Below, piece after piece: positions 52,249 through 60,340 of a DNA stretch of 64,000 nt. The notes below the pieces were generated by a model. It had not been told where the DNA came from and ran no database searches. It was given only the letters and a program-made list of their open reading frames with translations. Positions within the stretch are counted from its first letter, which is position 1. Every line of letters starts with the position of its first letter. Made by a program: the position numbers and the translations under genes. The stretch lies in the NCBI GenBank assembly GCA_934122085.1, contig CAKOVS010000005.1:62001-126000 (forward strand). The letters run 5' to 3'. Source of the stretch: an uncultured Clostridia bacterium (GTDB taxonomy: Bacteria; Bacillota; Clostridia; TANB77; CAG-508).

Positions 52249-53577
52249 GTGGCAAAACCAACAGTAGCAATAATAGGAAAACCAAATGTAGGAAAATCAA
52301 CATTTTTCAATTATATAGTAGGAAGTAGAATATCAATTGTTGAAGATACACCAGGTGTTACAAGAGATAGAGTATATGCAGAAACAAACTGGAGAGGAAG
52401 AAACTTTACAGTAGTAGATACAGCTGGAATTGAACCAGAAAGTGACGACACAATAATATCACAAATGAGAGAACAAGCTAAAATAGCAATAGATATAGCA
52501 GATGTAATACTATTTTTAACAGATGTAAAACAAGGAGTAACAGCAGCAGATCAAGAAATAGCAATTATGTTAAAAAAATCAAAAAAACCAGTAGTACTTG
52601 TATGTAACAAAGCAGATAATATGAGTAGAGACAGAAATGAAATATATGAATTTTACAATTTAGGAATGGGAGAACCATATCCAGTATCTGCAGCAAATGC
52701 ATTAGGAATTGGTGATGTTTTAGATGCACTATATGAAAATTTTCCAGAAAAAAGTGATGATGAAGATGATGATGGAAGAATAAAAGTAGCAGTTATAGGA
52801 AAGCCAAATGTAGGAAAATCATCATTAATAAACAAAATTCTAGGAGAAAATAGAACAATTGTAAGTAATATAGCAGGAACAACAAGAGATGCAATAGACA
52901 CAGAATATGAAAATGAGTATGGAAAATATGTACTTATAGATACAGCTGGAATAAGAAGAAAAAGTAAAGTGTCTGAATCCATAGAAAAATTTAGTATAAT
53001 GAGAACATTACTTGCAATTGAAAGAGCAGATGTATGTTTAATGATGATAGATGCAAATGAAGGAGTAACAGACCAAGATGCAAAAATTGCAGGTGAAGCA
53101 CATGAGGCTGGAAAAGGAATAATAATTGTTGTAAACAAATGGGATGAATATGAGAAAGAAACAGGAACATTAGAAAAATACAAAAAAGACATATATGCAA
53201 AATTATCATATTTATCTTATGCACCAGTAATCTTTATATCAGCAAAAACAGGACAAAGAGTTGACAAATTATTTAACATGATAAACAATGTTGCAGAACA
53301 AAATGCAATGAGAGTATCAACAGCAACATTAAATCAAGTAATAAATGAAGCAATTGCAATTGTACAACCACCAACAGATAAAGGAAAAAGATTAAAAATT
53401 CTTTATGGTACACAAGTTAGTACAAAACCACCAACATTTGTAATATTTGTAAATAATAAAGAACTATTCCATTTTTCATATGAAAGATATTTAGTAAATC
53501 AGATTAGAAAAGAATTTGGATTAGATGGTACACCAGTGAGAATTATTGCAAGAGAAAAAGGTGAAAAGGAGGAATAA
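52249..53577 (+). CDS. der: Ribosome-assembly GTPase Der (EngA)
   Basis: Der is the double-GTPase needed for 50S subunit maturation. It starts at GTG with AAGGAGG upstream. In 442 residues two G domains each show G1 (GKPNVGKST near 10-18; GKPNVGKSS near 184-192), G3 (DTAGIE, DTAGIR) and G4 (NKAD, NKWD). A C-terminal KH-like domain ends in LDGTPVRIIAREK. It is tightly followed by plsY, with two bases between them, and then gpsA. This order is common in Firmicutes. Confidence 0.97.
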   Translation: MAKPTVAIIGKPNVGKSTFFNYIVGSRISIVEDTPGVTRDRVYAETNWRGRNFTVVDTAGIEPESDDTIISQMREQAKIAIDIADVILFLTDVKQGVTAADQEIAIMLKKSKKPVVLVCNKADNMSRDRNEIYEFYNLGMGEPYPVSAANALGIGDVLDALYENFPEKSDDEDDDGRIKVAVIGKPNVGKSSLINKILGENRTIVSNIAGTTRDAIDTEYENEYGKYVLIDTAGIRRKSKVSESIEKFSIMRTLLAIERADVCLMMIDANEGVTDQDAKIAGEAHEAGKGIIIVVNKWDEYEKETGTLEKYKKDIYAKLSYLSYAPVIFISAKTGQRVDKLFNMINNVAEQNAMRVSTATLNQVINEAIAIVQPPTDKGKRLKILYGTQVSTKPPTFVIFVNNKELFHFSYERYLVNQIRKEFGLDGTPVRIIAREKGEKEE

Positions 53578-53579
53578 AA

Positions 53580-54209
53580 ATGTCAGCATACATAATAGTA
53601 ACACTAGTAGCGTATTTATTAGGAAGCATAAGTTTTTCAGTAATAATAAGCAAAAAAATGGCAGGATTTGATGTAAGAGAAAAAGGAAGTGGAAATGCAG
53701 GAGCAACAAACATGTTGCGTTCTGTAGGAAAAAAAGGAGCAATATTTACATTAATTGGAGACTGTCTAAAAGGAGTTGTTGCAATATTATTTGCAATAAT
53801 AGTAGGAAAAATAGCCAAAAATACAGATAAAGCTTTATTGGTACAACTTGCAGGAATAGCAGTTGTTTTAGGACATACATTTCCAATATTTTTTGGATTT
53901 AAAGGTGGAAAAGGTGTAGCAACATCTTTAGGAGTACTTTTAATGACAAATTGGCAAATAGGATTAATATGTTTAGTATTTGCACTAGTACTAATGGCAC
54001 TAAGTAAAATGGTATCATTAGGATCTGTAGGTGCAGCAATACTTTTCCCTGTATTAGTATTATTCATACATACAAACTTTACAGTAAGTGAAGGAAGTAG
54101 TTATTTAATATATAGTATAATACTTGCAGTTATAGTAGCATTTAACCATAGAAGCAACATCAAAAGAATATTAAATGGAACTGAAAATAAATTAAGTTTC
54201 AAGAAATAA
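53580..54209 (+). CDS. plsY: Glycerol-3-phosphate acyltransferase PlsY
   Basis: PlsY makes lysophosphatidate from acyl-phosphate and glycerol 3-phosphate. The 209-residue membrane protein has AYLLGSISFSVIISKK at the N-terminus, REKGSGNAGATNMLRSVGKK near 39-58 (loop 1), GHTFPIFFGFKGGKGVATSLG near 98-118 (loop 2), and AFNHRSNIKRILNGTENK near 180 (loop 3), plus five or so hydrophobic segments. It forms an operon with der and gpsA, so two of the three genes deal with glycerol 3-phosphate. Confidence 0.97.
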   Translation: MSAYIIVTLVAYLLGSISFSVIISKKMAGFDVREKGSGNAGATNMLRSVGKKGAIFTLIGDCLKGVVAILFAIIVGKIAKNTDKALLVQLAGIAVVLGHTFPIFFGFKGGKGVATSLGVLLMTNWQIGLICLVFALVLMALSKMVSLGSVGAAILFPVLVLFIHTNFTVSEGSSYLIYSIILAVIVAFNHRSNIKRILNGTENKLSFKK

Positions 54210-54217
54210 TGCAAAAG

Positions 54218-54263
54218 AAAGGAGAAAATGCTAGAATTTTTATTCTAGCATTTATTAATAAAA
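54218..54263 (+). promoter_or_regulatory. SD-hairpin-start arrangement before gpsA, with a six-codon mini-ORF
   Basis: AAAGGAG (54218-54224) lies 39 bases before the gpsA ATG. Between them a perfect 12-bp hairpin, AAATGCTAGAAT / ATTCTAGCATTT with a TTTT loop (54226-54253), would bring the site to about 11 bases from the ATG. The same site also serves an ATG at 54228 that opens a mini-ORF (MLEFLF) closed by TAG inside the hairpin. No other ribosome site is visible for gpsA. Confidence 0.55.
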
Positions 54264-55250
54264 ATGAAAAATATAGCAATAATAGGAAGTGGAAGCTGGG
54301 GAGTTGCTTTAGCAATACACTTAGCAAAATTAGGTAACAAAGTTAAAATTTGGTCATTTTCAGAAGAAGAAAGAGACATAATAAATAATGAAAAAAGATG
54401 CAAATTTTTACCAAATGTAGTATTACCAGAAGGAATAGAATGTAGTACATCATATGAAGAAGTAATAAATGGTTCAGACTTTATAATACATGTAACACCA
54501 TCAAAATTTACAAGAAATACAGTAAAACAATATAAACAATATGTAACAAATCAACCAATAGTAATATGTTCAAAAGGATTTGAAGAAGCAACATTAATGA
54601 CATTAGATGAAGTAATACAAGAAGAAATACCAAATGCCAAAATAGCAGTTTTATCAGGACCAAGCCATGCAGAAGAAGTATCAATAGCAATTCCAACAGT
54701 ATTAGTATTAGCTTCAAAATATGATGCAGTATTAAAACTAGTTCAAGACACATTTATGTCTGATAAAATGAGAATTTATACATCAAGAGATGTAAAAGGT
54801 GTTGAACTTGGAGGAGCATTAAAAAATATTATAGCATTTTGTTCAGGTGTTGCAGCAGGAATAGGTTTAGGAGACAATACATTTGCAGCATTAATAACAA
54901 GAGGGTTAGCAGAATTATCAAGACTTGGAGTTGAATTAGGAGGACAAAAAGAAACTTTATATGGACTAAGTGGACTTGGAGATCTAATTGTAACATGTTT
55001 AAGTGAACATAGTAGAAACAGAAAAGCAGGAAAATTAATAGGACAAGGAAAAACATTAGAAGAAACAAAAAAAGAAGTTGGAATGACAATAGAAAGTATA
55101 GACAATATTTTAGTTGCACATGAATTAGGAAAAATTCATAATATAGAAATGCCAATAGTAGAAGCAGTTTATGGAATTTTGTATAATGGATTAAAACCAG
55201 AAGAAGCAGTAAATATGTTAATGAATAGAGCAAGAAAAAACGAAGACTAA
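54264..55250 (+). CDS. gpsA: Glycerol-3-phosphate dehydrogenase [NAD(P)+]
   Basis: GpsA reduces dihydroxyacetone phosphate to glycerol 3-phosphate, the substrate of PlsY. The 328-residue protein has the dinucleotide-binding start IAIIGSGSWGVALAIHLAKLG (described as residues 4-24), VIHVTPSKF, ICSKGFEE near 98, LSGPSHAEEV near 132, KNIIAFCSGVAAGIGLGDNTFAALITRGLAE near 190-220 (with catalytic Lys), and GLSGLGDLIVTC near 233. Length is normal. Its translation start lacks an adjacent ribosome site (see the SD-hairpin entry). Confidence 0.97.
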   Translation: MKNIAIIGSGSWGVALAIHLAKLGNKVKIWSFSEEERDIINNEKRCKFLPNVVLPEGIECSTSYEEVINGSDFIIHVTPSKFTRNTVKQYKQYVTNQPIVICSKGFEEATLMTLDEVIQEEIPNAKIAVLSGPSHAEEVSIAIPTVLVLASKYDAVLKLVQDTFMSDKMRIYTSRDVKGVELGGALKNIIAFCSGVAAGIGLGDNTFAALITRGLAELSRLGVELGGQKETLYGLSGLGDLIVTCLSEHSRNRKAGKLIGQGKTLEETKKEVGMTIESIDNILVAHELGKIHNIEMPIVEAVYGILYNGLKPEEAVNMLMNRARKNED

Positions 55251-55323
55251 ATATAAAAAAAGTGTCAATAATATTTAATATATATTGAAATATGGCATAA
55301 AGCCAAAGAAAGGATGATGTGTT

Positions 55324-55851
55324 ATGGGATTTTTTGATACATTAGGAAAAAAAGCAACTGAAGCTTATAATGTAACAACAAAAAAGACAGGTGAACTTGC
55401 AAAAGAAGCAAAATTAAGAATGAAAATTAATGAAAACAAATCAAATATCAATGATTTGTATAAAGAGATTGGAAAAAAAGTTTATGAAAAACATGTAAGA
55501 CAAGAAAATATAGATATAAAAGCAGATTTAGAAGAAGAATGTGCAAAAATAGATATATTATCAAGTGAAATAGAATCATGTTTAACATCAATATTAGAAT
55601 TAAAAGATAAAAAACAATGTATAAAATGTCATGCAGAAATCGATGAAAATGCAGTATTTTGTCCAAAATGTGGTGAAAAACAACCTGAAATCGAAGTTAA
55701 AGAAGCAGAAGTTGTTACAGAAGATTTAGAAAATTCAGATGTAAAGCCAGAAAATGAGACAGAAGCAGAAATTGTAGAAGAAAAAGTATCTGGAGAAGAT
55801 AATACAGAAAGAGAAAAAACAAGTGAAGAAAGTAATTCAGATCAACAATAA
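55324..55851 (+). CDS. Zinc-ribbon protein with N-terminal helical region
   Basis: The 175-residue protein has an amphipathic, Lys/Thr-rich N-terminal half (MGFFDTLGKKATEAYNVTTKK..., coiled-coil-like to about residue 98), then one zinc ribbon CIKCHAEIDENAVFCPKCG (about 100-118), then a highly acidic disordered tail. Proteins of this layout are common in Clostridia and uncharacterised. It is soluble, with no signal peptide. The gene is monocistronic or leads into dtd, 26 bp downstream. Confidence 0.8.
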   Translation: MGFFDTLGKKATEAYNVTTKKTGELAKEAKLRMKINENKSNINDLYKEIGKKVYEKHVRQENIDIKADLEEECAKIDILSSEIESCLTSILELKDKKQCIKCHAEIDENAVFCPKCGEKQPEIEVKEAEVVTEDLENSDVKPENETEAEIVEEKVSGEDNTEREKTSEESNSDQQ

Positions 55852-55877
55852 ATATAGCAAATGAAAGGAATAGCAAA

Positions 55878-56315
55878 ATGAAACTAGTAGTTCAAAGAGT
55901 CAAAAAAGCAGAAGTAAAAGTAGATGGAAACATAATTGGAAAAATAGATAAAGGCTTTTTAGTACTAATAGGAATAAAAGTAGGAGATACAAAAGAACAA
56001 GCAGATTATTTAGTTAAAAAATTGTGCAATTTAAGAGTATTTTCAGATGAAAATGATAAAATGAATTTAAGCATAAAAGATGTAAAAGGAAAATTGCTAA
56101 TAGTATCTCAATTTACTTTATATGGAGATTGTTCTCAAGGAAATAGGCCATCATTTATTGAGGCTGCGAGACCAGAAGAAGCAAATCCACTATATGAATA
56201 TTTTTGTAATCAATGTGAATTAAACAATATAGAAGTACAAAAAGGAATATTTGGAGCAGATATGAAAGTAGAACTAATCAATGATGGACCAGTTACAATT
56301 ATAATAGAAAAATAA
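55878..56315 (+). CDS. dtd: D-aminoacyl-tRNA deacylase
   Basis: DTD removes D-amino acids (and Gly from tRNA-Ala) from mischarged tRNAs. The 145-residue enzyme has MKLVVQRVKKAEVKV at the N-terminus, the signature SQFTLYGDCSQGNRPSF (about 77-93), and a C-terminal GADMKVELINDGPVTI segment with the Gly-cis-Pro-type DGPVT motif. Length and motifs are standard. Confidence 0.96.
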   Translation: MKLVVQRVKKAEVKVDGNIIGKIDKGFLVLIGIKVGDTKEQADYLVKKLCNLRVFSDENDKMNLSIKDVKGKLLIVSQFTLYGDCSQGNRPSFIEAARPEEANPLYEYFCNQCELNNIEVQKGIFGADMKVELINDGPVTIIIEK

Positions 56316-56334
56316 TTTTAAAGGAGGTCTTTCT

Positions 56335-57411
56335 ATGGAAAGAAAAGTTAAAGTTGTTCAATATGGTGTAGGCAAAATGAGTTTATACACAATGAGATAT
56401 GTGTATGAAAAAGGTGGAGAAATAGTAGGAGCAATTGATATAAATCCAAAAGTAATAGGAAAAGATATAGGCGAAATATTAGGAACAGAAAATAAAGGTG
56501 TAAAAGTTGTTAGTGCAGAAGATGCAAGAAAAGTGCTAGAAGAAACAAGACCTGATATAGTAATAGTAACAACAATGAGCTTAATAAAAGACTTAGAAAA
56601 TCCATTAATGTTATGTGCAGAATTAGGATTAAATGCAATAACAACATGTGAAGAAGCATTTTATCCAGAAAATTCAAATCCAACATTAACAAAGAAAATT
56701 GATGAACTTGCAAAGAAAAATAATTGTACAATAACAGGAAGTGGATATCAAGATATTTATTGGGGACAATTAATTTCATCAATAGCAGGATCAACTCAAA
56801 AAATAACAAAAATAAAAGGAAGCTCAAGCTATAATGTAGAAGAATATGGAATAGCATTAGCAAAGGCACATGGAGCTGGGCTTACATTAGAAGACTTTGA
56901 CAAAGAAGTAGCATCTGTTGATAGAATATCAGATGAAGAAAGACAAAAAATAGTTGAAAGTGGAGATTATTTGCCATCATATATGTGGAATGTAAATGGT
57001 TGGTTATGTGAAAAATTAGGATTAACAGTAAAATCACAAAGACAAAAATGTGTACCACAAACATATAAAGAAGATTTATACTCATCAACATTAGGAATGA
57101 CGGTAAAAGCAGGAGATGCAACAGGAATGAGTGCTGTTGTTACAACAGAAACAGAAGAAGGAATTACAATTGAAAGTGAATGTATAGGAAAAGTGTATGC
57201 ACCAGATGAATATGACAAAAATGAATGGACAATTTATGGTGAGCCAGAAACAACAATAGTTGTTGCAAAGCCAGCAACAGTAGAACTTACATGTGCATCA
57301 ATTGTAAATAGAATTCCAGATGTTATAAATTCAAAGCCGGGATATGTTCCAACATGTGAATTTGGAGAGTTGAATTTTAAAATAAAACCATTAAATGAAT
57401 ATGTAAAATAA
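56335..57411 (+). CDS. Dihydrodipicolinate reductase-like dehydrogenase, related to 2,4-diaminopentanoate dehydrogenase
   Basis: The 358-residue protein has an N-terminal Rossmann domain (VKVVQYGVGKMSLYTMRYV near 5-23; DIVIVTTMS near 74), a TTCEEAFYP segment near 102, and a C-terminal catalytic domain with GSGYQDIYWGQLISSIAGS near 136. This pattern matches the family that includes Ord, the NAD(P)-dependent 2,4-diaminopentanoate dehydrogenase of ornithine fermentation. None of the other ornithine-pathway genes is near, so the substrate could differ. AAAGGAGG precedes the ATG. Confidence 0.75.
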   Translation: MERKVKVVQYGVGKMSLYTMRYVYEKGGEIVGAIDINPKVIGKDIGEILGTENKGVKVVSAEDARKVLEETRPDIVIVTTMSLIKDLENPLMLCAELGLNAITTCEEAFYPENSNPTLTKKIDELAKKNNCTITGSGYQDIYWGQLISSIAGSTQKITKIKGSSSYNVEEYGIALAKAHGAGLTLEDFDKEVASVDRISDEERQKIVESGDYLPSYMWNVNGWLCEKLGLTVKSQRQKCVPQTYKEDLYSSTLGMTVKAGDATGMSAVVTTETEEGITIESECIGKVYAPDEYDKNEWTIYGEPETTIVVAKPATVELTCASIVNRIPDVINSKPGYVPTCEFGELNFKIKPLNEYVK

Positions 57412-57434
57412 TTTCCTAAAAATTGTAAAAATGG

Positions 57435-57463
57435 TTGACAACAAGACAGAAATATGATATAAT
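57435..57463 (+). promoter_or_regulatory. Promoter of the small gene at 57536-57847
   Basis: TTGACA (57435-57440), a 17-nt spacer and TATAAT (57458-57463), a near-consensus promoter. Confidence 0.85.
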
Positions 57464-57535
57464 ATAAGACGTTTGAGTCAAAAGCTTGAATAAGTACGAA
57501 AATAACTCATTAAGTAATTACTGGAGGAAAGAAAA

Positions 57536-57847
57536 ATGAATGAAAGCAAAAAGGTTTTGGTATTTTTGGATGCAGAGGATTTGGCACGGATTGTGGCTGT
57601 AGTAAAATGGGGAGCTGTTTTTGCACGGGTAAAGAAAAACGGCGACTTGAAATTTTTCAGAGAAGATGCAATCACGGCCAATGGTTCGGCAGATGGAAGA
57701 GAAGCAGGCAATGCTCGCTTGGGAACCATCATTAATGCTGGTGAAAATGTTCAGGTAAATGTCCTGAATAAAAAATCTGGCGAATTTGTGCCGATTGATG
57801 CCAAGGCTGAAGACGGTTTGCTTGATCTTCGTAAGTTGATTGAGTAA
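57536..57847 (+). CDS. Small hypothetical protein with atypical codon use
   Basis: The 103-residue protein begins MNESKKVLVFLDAEDLARIVAVVKWGAVF and has alternating hydrophobic stretches suggesting a small alpha/beta fold. The second half (LGTIINAGENVQVNVLNKKS) looks like beta strands. No motif is recognised and there is no signal peptide. Compared with its neighbours it uses many more G/C-ending codons. With a consensus promoter, GGAGG site and strong terminator packed into about 460 bp, it looks like a self-contained transferred unit. Confidence 0.7.
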   Translation: MNESKKVLVFLDAEDLARIVAVVKWGAVFARVKKNGDLKFFREDAITANGSADGREAGNARLGTIINAGENVQVNVLNKKSGEFVPIDAKAEDGLLDLRKLIE

Positions 57848-57858
57848 TGTTCATAAAA

Positions 57859-57898
57859 ATATGCAGAGTGTGATATTATCATGCTCTGCATATTTTTT
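57859..57898. terminator. Terminator between convergent genes
   Basis: AATATGCAGAG pairs with CTCTGCATATTTTTT. It serves the small gene and touches the end of the minus-strand DUF1064 gene. Confidence 0.85.
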
Positions 57899-58247
57899 AA
57901 ATTTCTGTAATTTTCATATTATATTTATCTTCAAAAACTTTCTTTTTAGTAATATATTCTTTTGTTCTAATACCTTTAACATCAATAACATCATAAGAAT
58001 TATCAGTATTAAAAACAATAAAATCAGCTTTATATTTTAAACCAGGTGCAAGCATAAAAGTAGGCTGTAAGCAAAAGCCATTAATCTCTTTTGCCTGTAA
58101 TTTCAATTTTAATTCACAATAATAATCAGCTTCTTTTTTACTATCAAAAGTATGACCATCAATAGAAGTCTTATTTGCTCTATATTTACTTTTTTTTATT
58201 TTATTATTAGCAAAATTTTTATAATCTTCAATACTCCAACGTTCCAT
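57897..58247 (-). CDS. DUF1064-type PD-(D/E)xK nuclease-like protein
   Basis: The 116-residue protein has KYRANKTSIDGHTFDSKKEADYYCEL (about 20-45), where the Glu is the first acidic residue of a nuclease core, LKYKADFIVF near 70, and YDVIDVKG near 84-91. This Glu...Asp...Asp-x-Lys order is that of PD-(D/E)xK nucleases. DUF1064 proteins occur mainly in phages and mobile elements and may resolve DNA junctions. No other phage gene is near, so this is probably a stray. GGAG precedes the ATG. Confidence 0.8.
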   Translation of the reverse strand: MERWSIEDYKNFANNKIKKSKYRANKTSIDGHTFDSKKEADYYCELKLKLQAKEINGFCLQPTFMLAPGLKYKADFIVFNTDNSYDVIDVKGIRTKEYITKKKVFEDKYNMKITEI

Positions 58248-58362
58248 TTTTTCTCCAATCTGTAAAAATAATATCTTTAAAATTATATATTAAAAGATAA
58301 AGAAATTCAATAAAAACAGAAAAAACTTGTCGAAATATTTTTTTGAAAGTATAGTCAGTTTA

Positions 58363-58390
58363 TTGACAAAGATATATTAAATATGATAAT
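58363..58390 (+). promoter_or_regulatory. Promoter of the acyl-CoA synthetase gene
   Basis: TTGACA (58363-58368), a 16-nt spacer and GATAAT (58385-58390). A small hairpin ATCTAGT/ACTAGAT follows at about 58389-58409. Confidence 0.6.
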
Positions 58391-58441
58391 CTAGTATTGA
58401 AAACTAGATTAATTTTTGGTTTTATGAAAGGAAGAATAAAT

Positions 58442-60160
58442 ATGGAAAGATATTTTGAATCAGTAAACTGTAAAAATATAAAAGAAATTGTATATAATTC
58501 AGCAAAAAAATTTGCTGAAAATGTAGCATTTGTAATAAAACATAAAAATGAGAAAAAAGAAGTAAGATATGAAAGCATAACATACAAAAAATTATTACAA
58601 GATGTTAATGAATTTGGAACAAAATTATATGATATGGGATTAAAAAACAAAAGAGTAGCAATTGTTGGAAGAAACAGATATGAATGGGTAGTAGCACATC
58701 TATCAAATCTATTAGGAGGAATTGTTTCAATACCATTAGACAAAGAATTGCAAGTTGATGAGTTAGAAAGTTGTTTAGAAAGAAGTAAAGCAGATGTTAT
58801 AGTATTTGATGAAAAATACATTGAAAATATAGAAAAAATAAAACAAAATAAAAAAACAAATTTACAAGAATATATTTGTATGACAGAACAAGAAGGATAT
58901 AAAAATTTCTGGACATTAAAAAAAGAAGGTGCAGAAATATTAAAAAATGGAAACAATGAATATGTAAATTGTGAAATAGATAATGATAAAATGGCAATAT
59001 TATTATTCACATCTGGAACAACATCAAAATCAAAAGCTGTAATGCTATCAAACACAAACATAGCATCAAATGTTTATTCAATGTTATTAGTTGAAGATAT
59101 GAGATCAACAGACAATAATTTAGCATTTTTACCATTCCACCATATATTTGGATCAACATGTATGATAGTAATGATTGCAATTGGAGCCAAAACAGCATTT
59201 CCAGATGGATTAAGATATGTAGCACAAAATTTAAAAGAATATCAAATATCTATATTTGTAGGAGTCCCATTATTAGTTGAGGCAATTTATAAAAATATAG
59301 AAAAAGAAATAGAGAAAAAAGGAAAAACAAAACTTATAAATAATGCAAAAAAATTAAGTAATTGCTTATTAAAACTACACATTGATGTTAGGAGAAAACT
59401 ATTTAAAGATGTAATAGATGCACTTGGTGGAAGAATGAGATTTATAATTTCAGGAGGAGCACCATTAGACAAGAAAGTTGCACAAGGATTTAATGAATTA
59501 GGAATTGAAGTTGTTCAAGGATATGGGCTAACAGAAACATCACCAGTTATATCTGCTGAAAATGCAAAAAAGAAAAGATATGGTTCAATAGGATTTCCTA
59601 TGGAAAATGTAGAAGTTGAAATAATAAATAAAGATGAAAATGGAATTGGAGAAATACGTGTAAAAGGACCTAATGTAATGTTAGGATATTATGAAAATGA
59701 AGAAGCAACTAAAAAAGTTATGAAAGATGGATGGTTTTATACAGGAGATTTAGCATATAGAGATAAAGACGGATTTATCTTTTTAACAGGACGTCAAAAA
59801 GATATGATAGTTTTAAAAAATGGTAAAAAAGTATTTCCAGAAGAATTAGAAACATTAATTAATAGATTAGATTTAGTAAAAGAATGTATTGTTTATGGAA
59901 TGCCAGATGAAAAAGATAAAAATGATTTAAAACTATCAGTAAAAATTGTTTATGATAAGAAAATAGCTGAAGAAAAATATTCAGGAAAATCAGAAGGAGA
60001 ATTATATCAAATTTTATGGGAGAAAGTAAAAGAAATCAATAAAACATTCCCACCATATAAATATATAAAAAATATGATTTTAACAGATGAAGAATTAATA
60101 AAAACAACAACTCAAAAAGTAAAAAGAAATGAAGAAATAAAAAGAATTTTGGGAAAATAG
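58442..60160 (+). CDS. AMP-forming long-chain acyl-CoA synthetase-like enzyme
   Basis: The start is the ATG at 58442 with GAAAGGAAG upstream. The 572-residue enzyme belongs to the ANL superfamily: P-loop-like LLFTSGTTSKSKAVML near 187-202, GYGLTETSPVISAEN near 361-375, the TGD motif in WFYTGDLAYRDKDGF near 432-446, and the hinge GRQKDMIVLKNGKKVFPEELE near 451. The overall form is that of long-chain fatty acyl-CoA ligases (COG1022). It would activate a fatty or other carboxylic acid to acyl-AMP and then acyl-CoA; the actual acid is unknown. Confidence 0.9.
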   Translation: MERYFESVNCKNIKEIVYNSAKKFAENVAFVIKHKNEKKEVRYESITYKKLLQDVNEFGTKLYDMGLKNKRVAIVGRNRYEWVVAHLSNLLGGIVSIPLDKELQVDELESCLERSKADVIVFDEKYIENIEKIKQNKKTNLQEYICMTEQEGYKNFWTLKKEGAEILKNGNNEYVNCEIDNDKMAILLFTSGTTSKSKAVMLSNTNIASNVYSMLLVEDMRSTDNNLAFLPFHHIFGSTCMIVMIAIGAKTAFPDGLRYVAQNLKEYQISIFVGVPLLVEAIYKNIEKEIEKKGKTKLINNAKKLSNCLLKLHIDVRRKLFKDVIDALGGRMRFIISGGAPLDKKVAQGFNELGIEVVQGYGLTETSPVISAENAKKKRYGSIGFPMENVEVEIINKDENGIGEIRVKGPNVMLGYYENEEATKKVMKDGWFYTGDLAYRDKDGFIFLTGRQKDMIVLKNGKKVFPEELETLINRLDLVKECIVYGMPDEKDKNDLKLSVKIVYDKKIAEEKYSGKSEGELYQILWEKVKEINKTFPPYKYIKNMILTDEELIKTTTQKVKRNEEIKRILGK

Positions 60161-60188
60161 AAATATTATATGTAAAAAATAAATATAA

Positions 60189-60228
60189 AAAACATAAGAC
60201 TTTTTTCGATAAAGGTCTTATGTTTTTA
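60189..60228 (+). terminator. Terminator of the acyl-CoA synthetase gene
   Basis: AAACATAAGAC pairs with GTCTTATGTTTTT. Its T-tract continues directly into copy C of the two-hairpin repeat. Confidence 0.85.
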
Positions 60229-60305
60229 TATAGTAGGAAAGTTTTCTGTACTAGATAAATATGGCGAGTCTAAAATTTTCATTTGATATAAAATCTTAGA
60301 CTCGC
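60227..60305 (+). repeat. Two-hairpin repeat element, copy C (79 nt, internally deleted)
   Basis: Same ends as copy B, but it lacks 16 bases inside the first hairpin and 11 inside the second. Both missing pieces are in stems and loops, so a shortened palindrome remains in each module. It begins in the T-tract of a terminator and is followed by another T-run. Confidence 0.8.
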
Positions 60306-60340
60306 TTTTTTTTAATTTAAATATTTGTATGATTATAATT

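Noticed and set aside
57897..58247. DUF1064 gene as a sign of a prophage
   Set aside because: No integrase, terminase, capsid or other phage gene was seen in the surrounding region.
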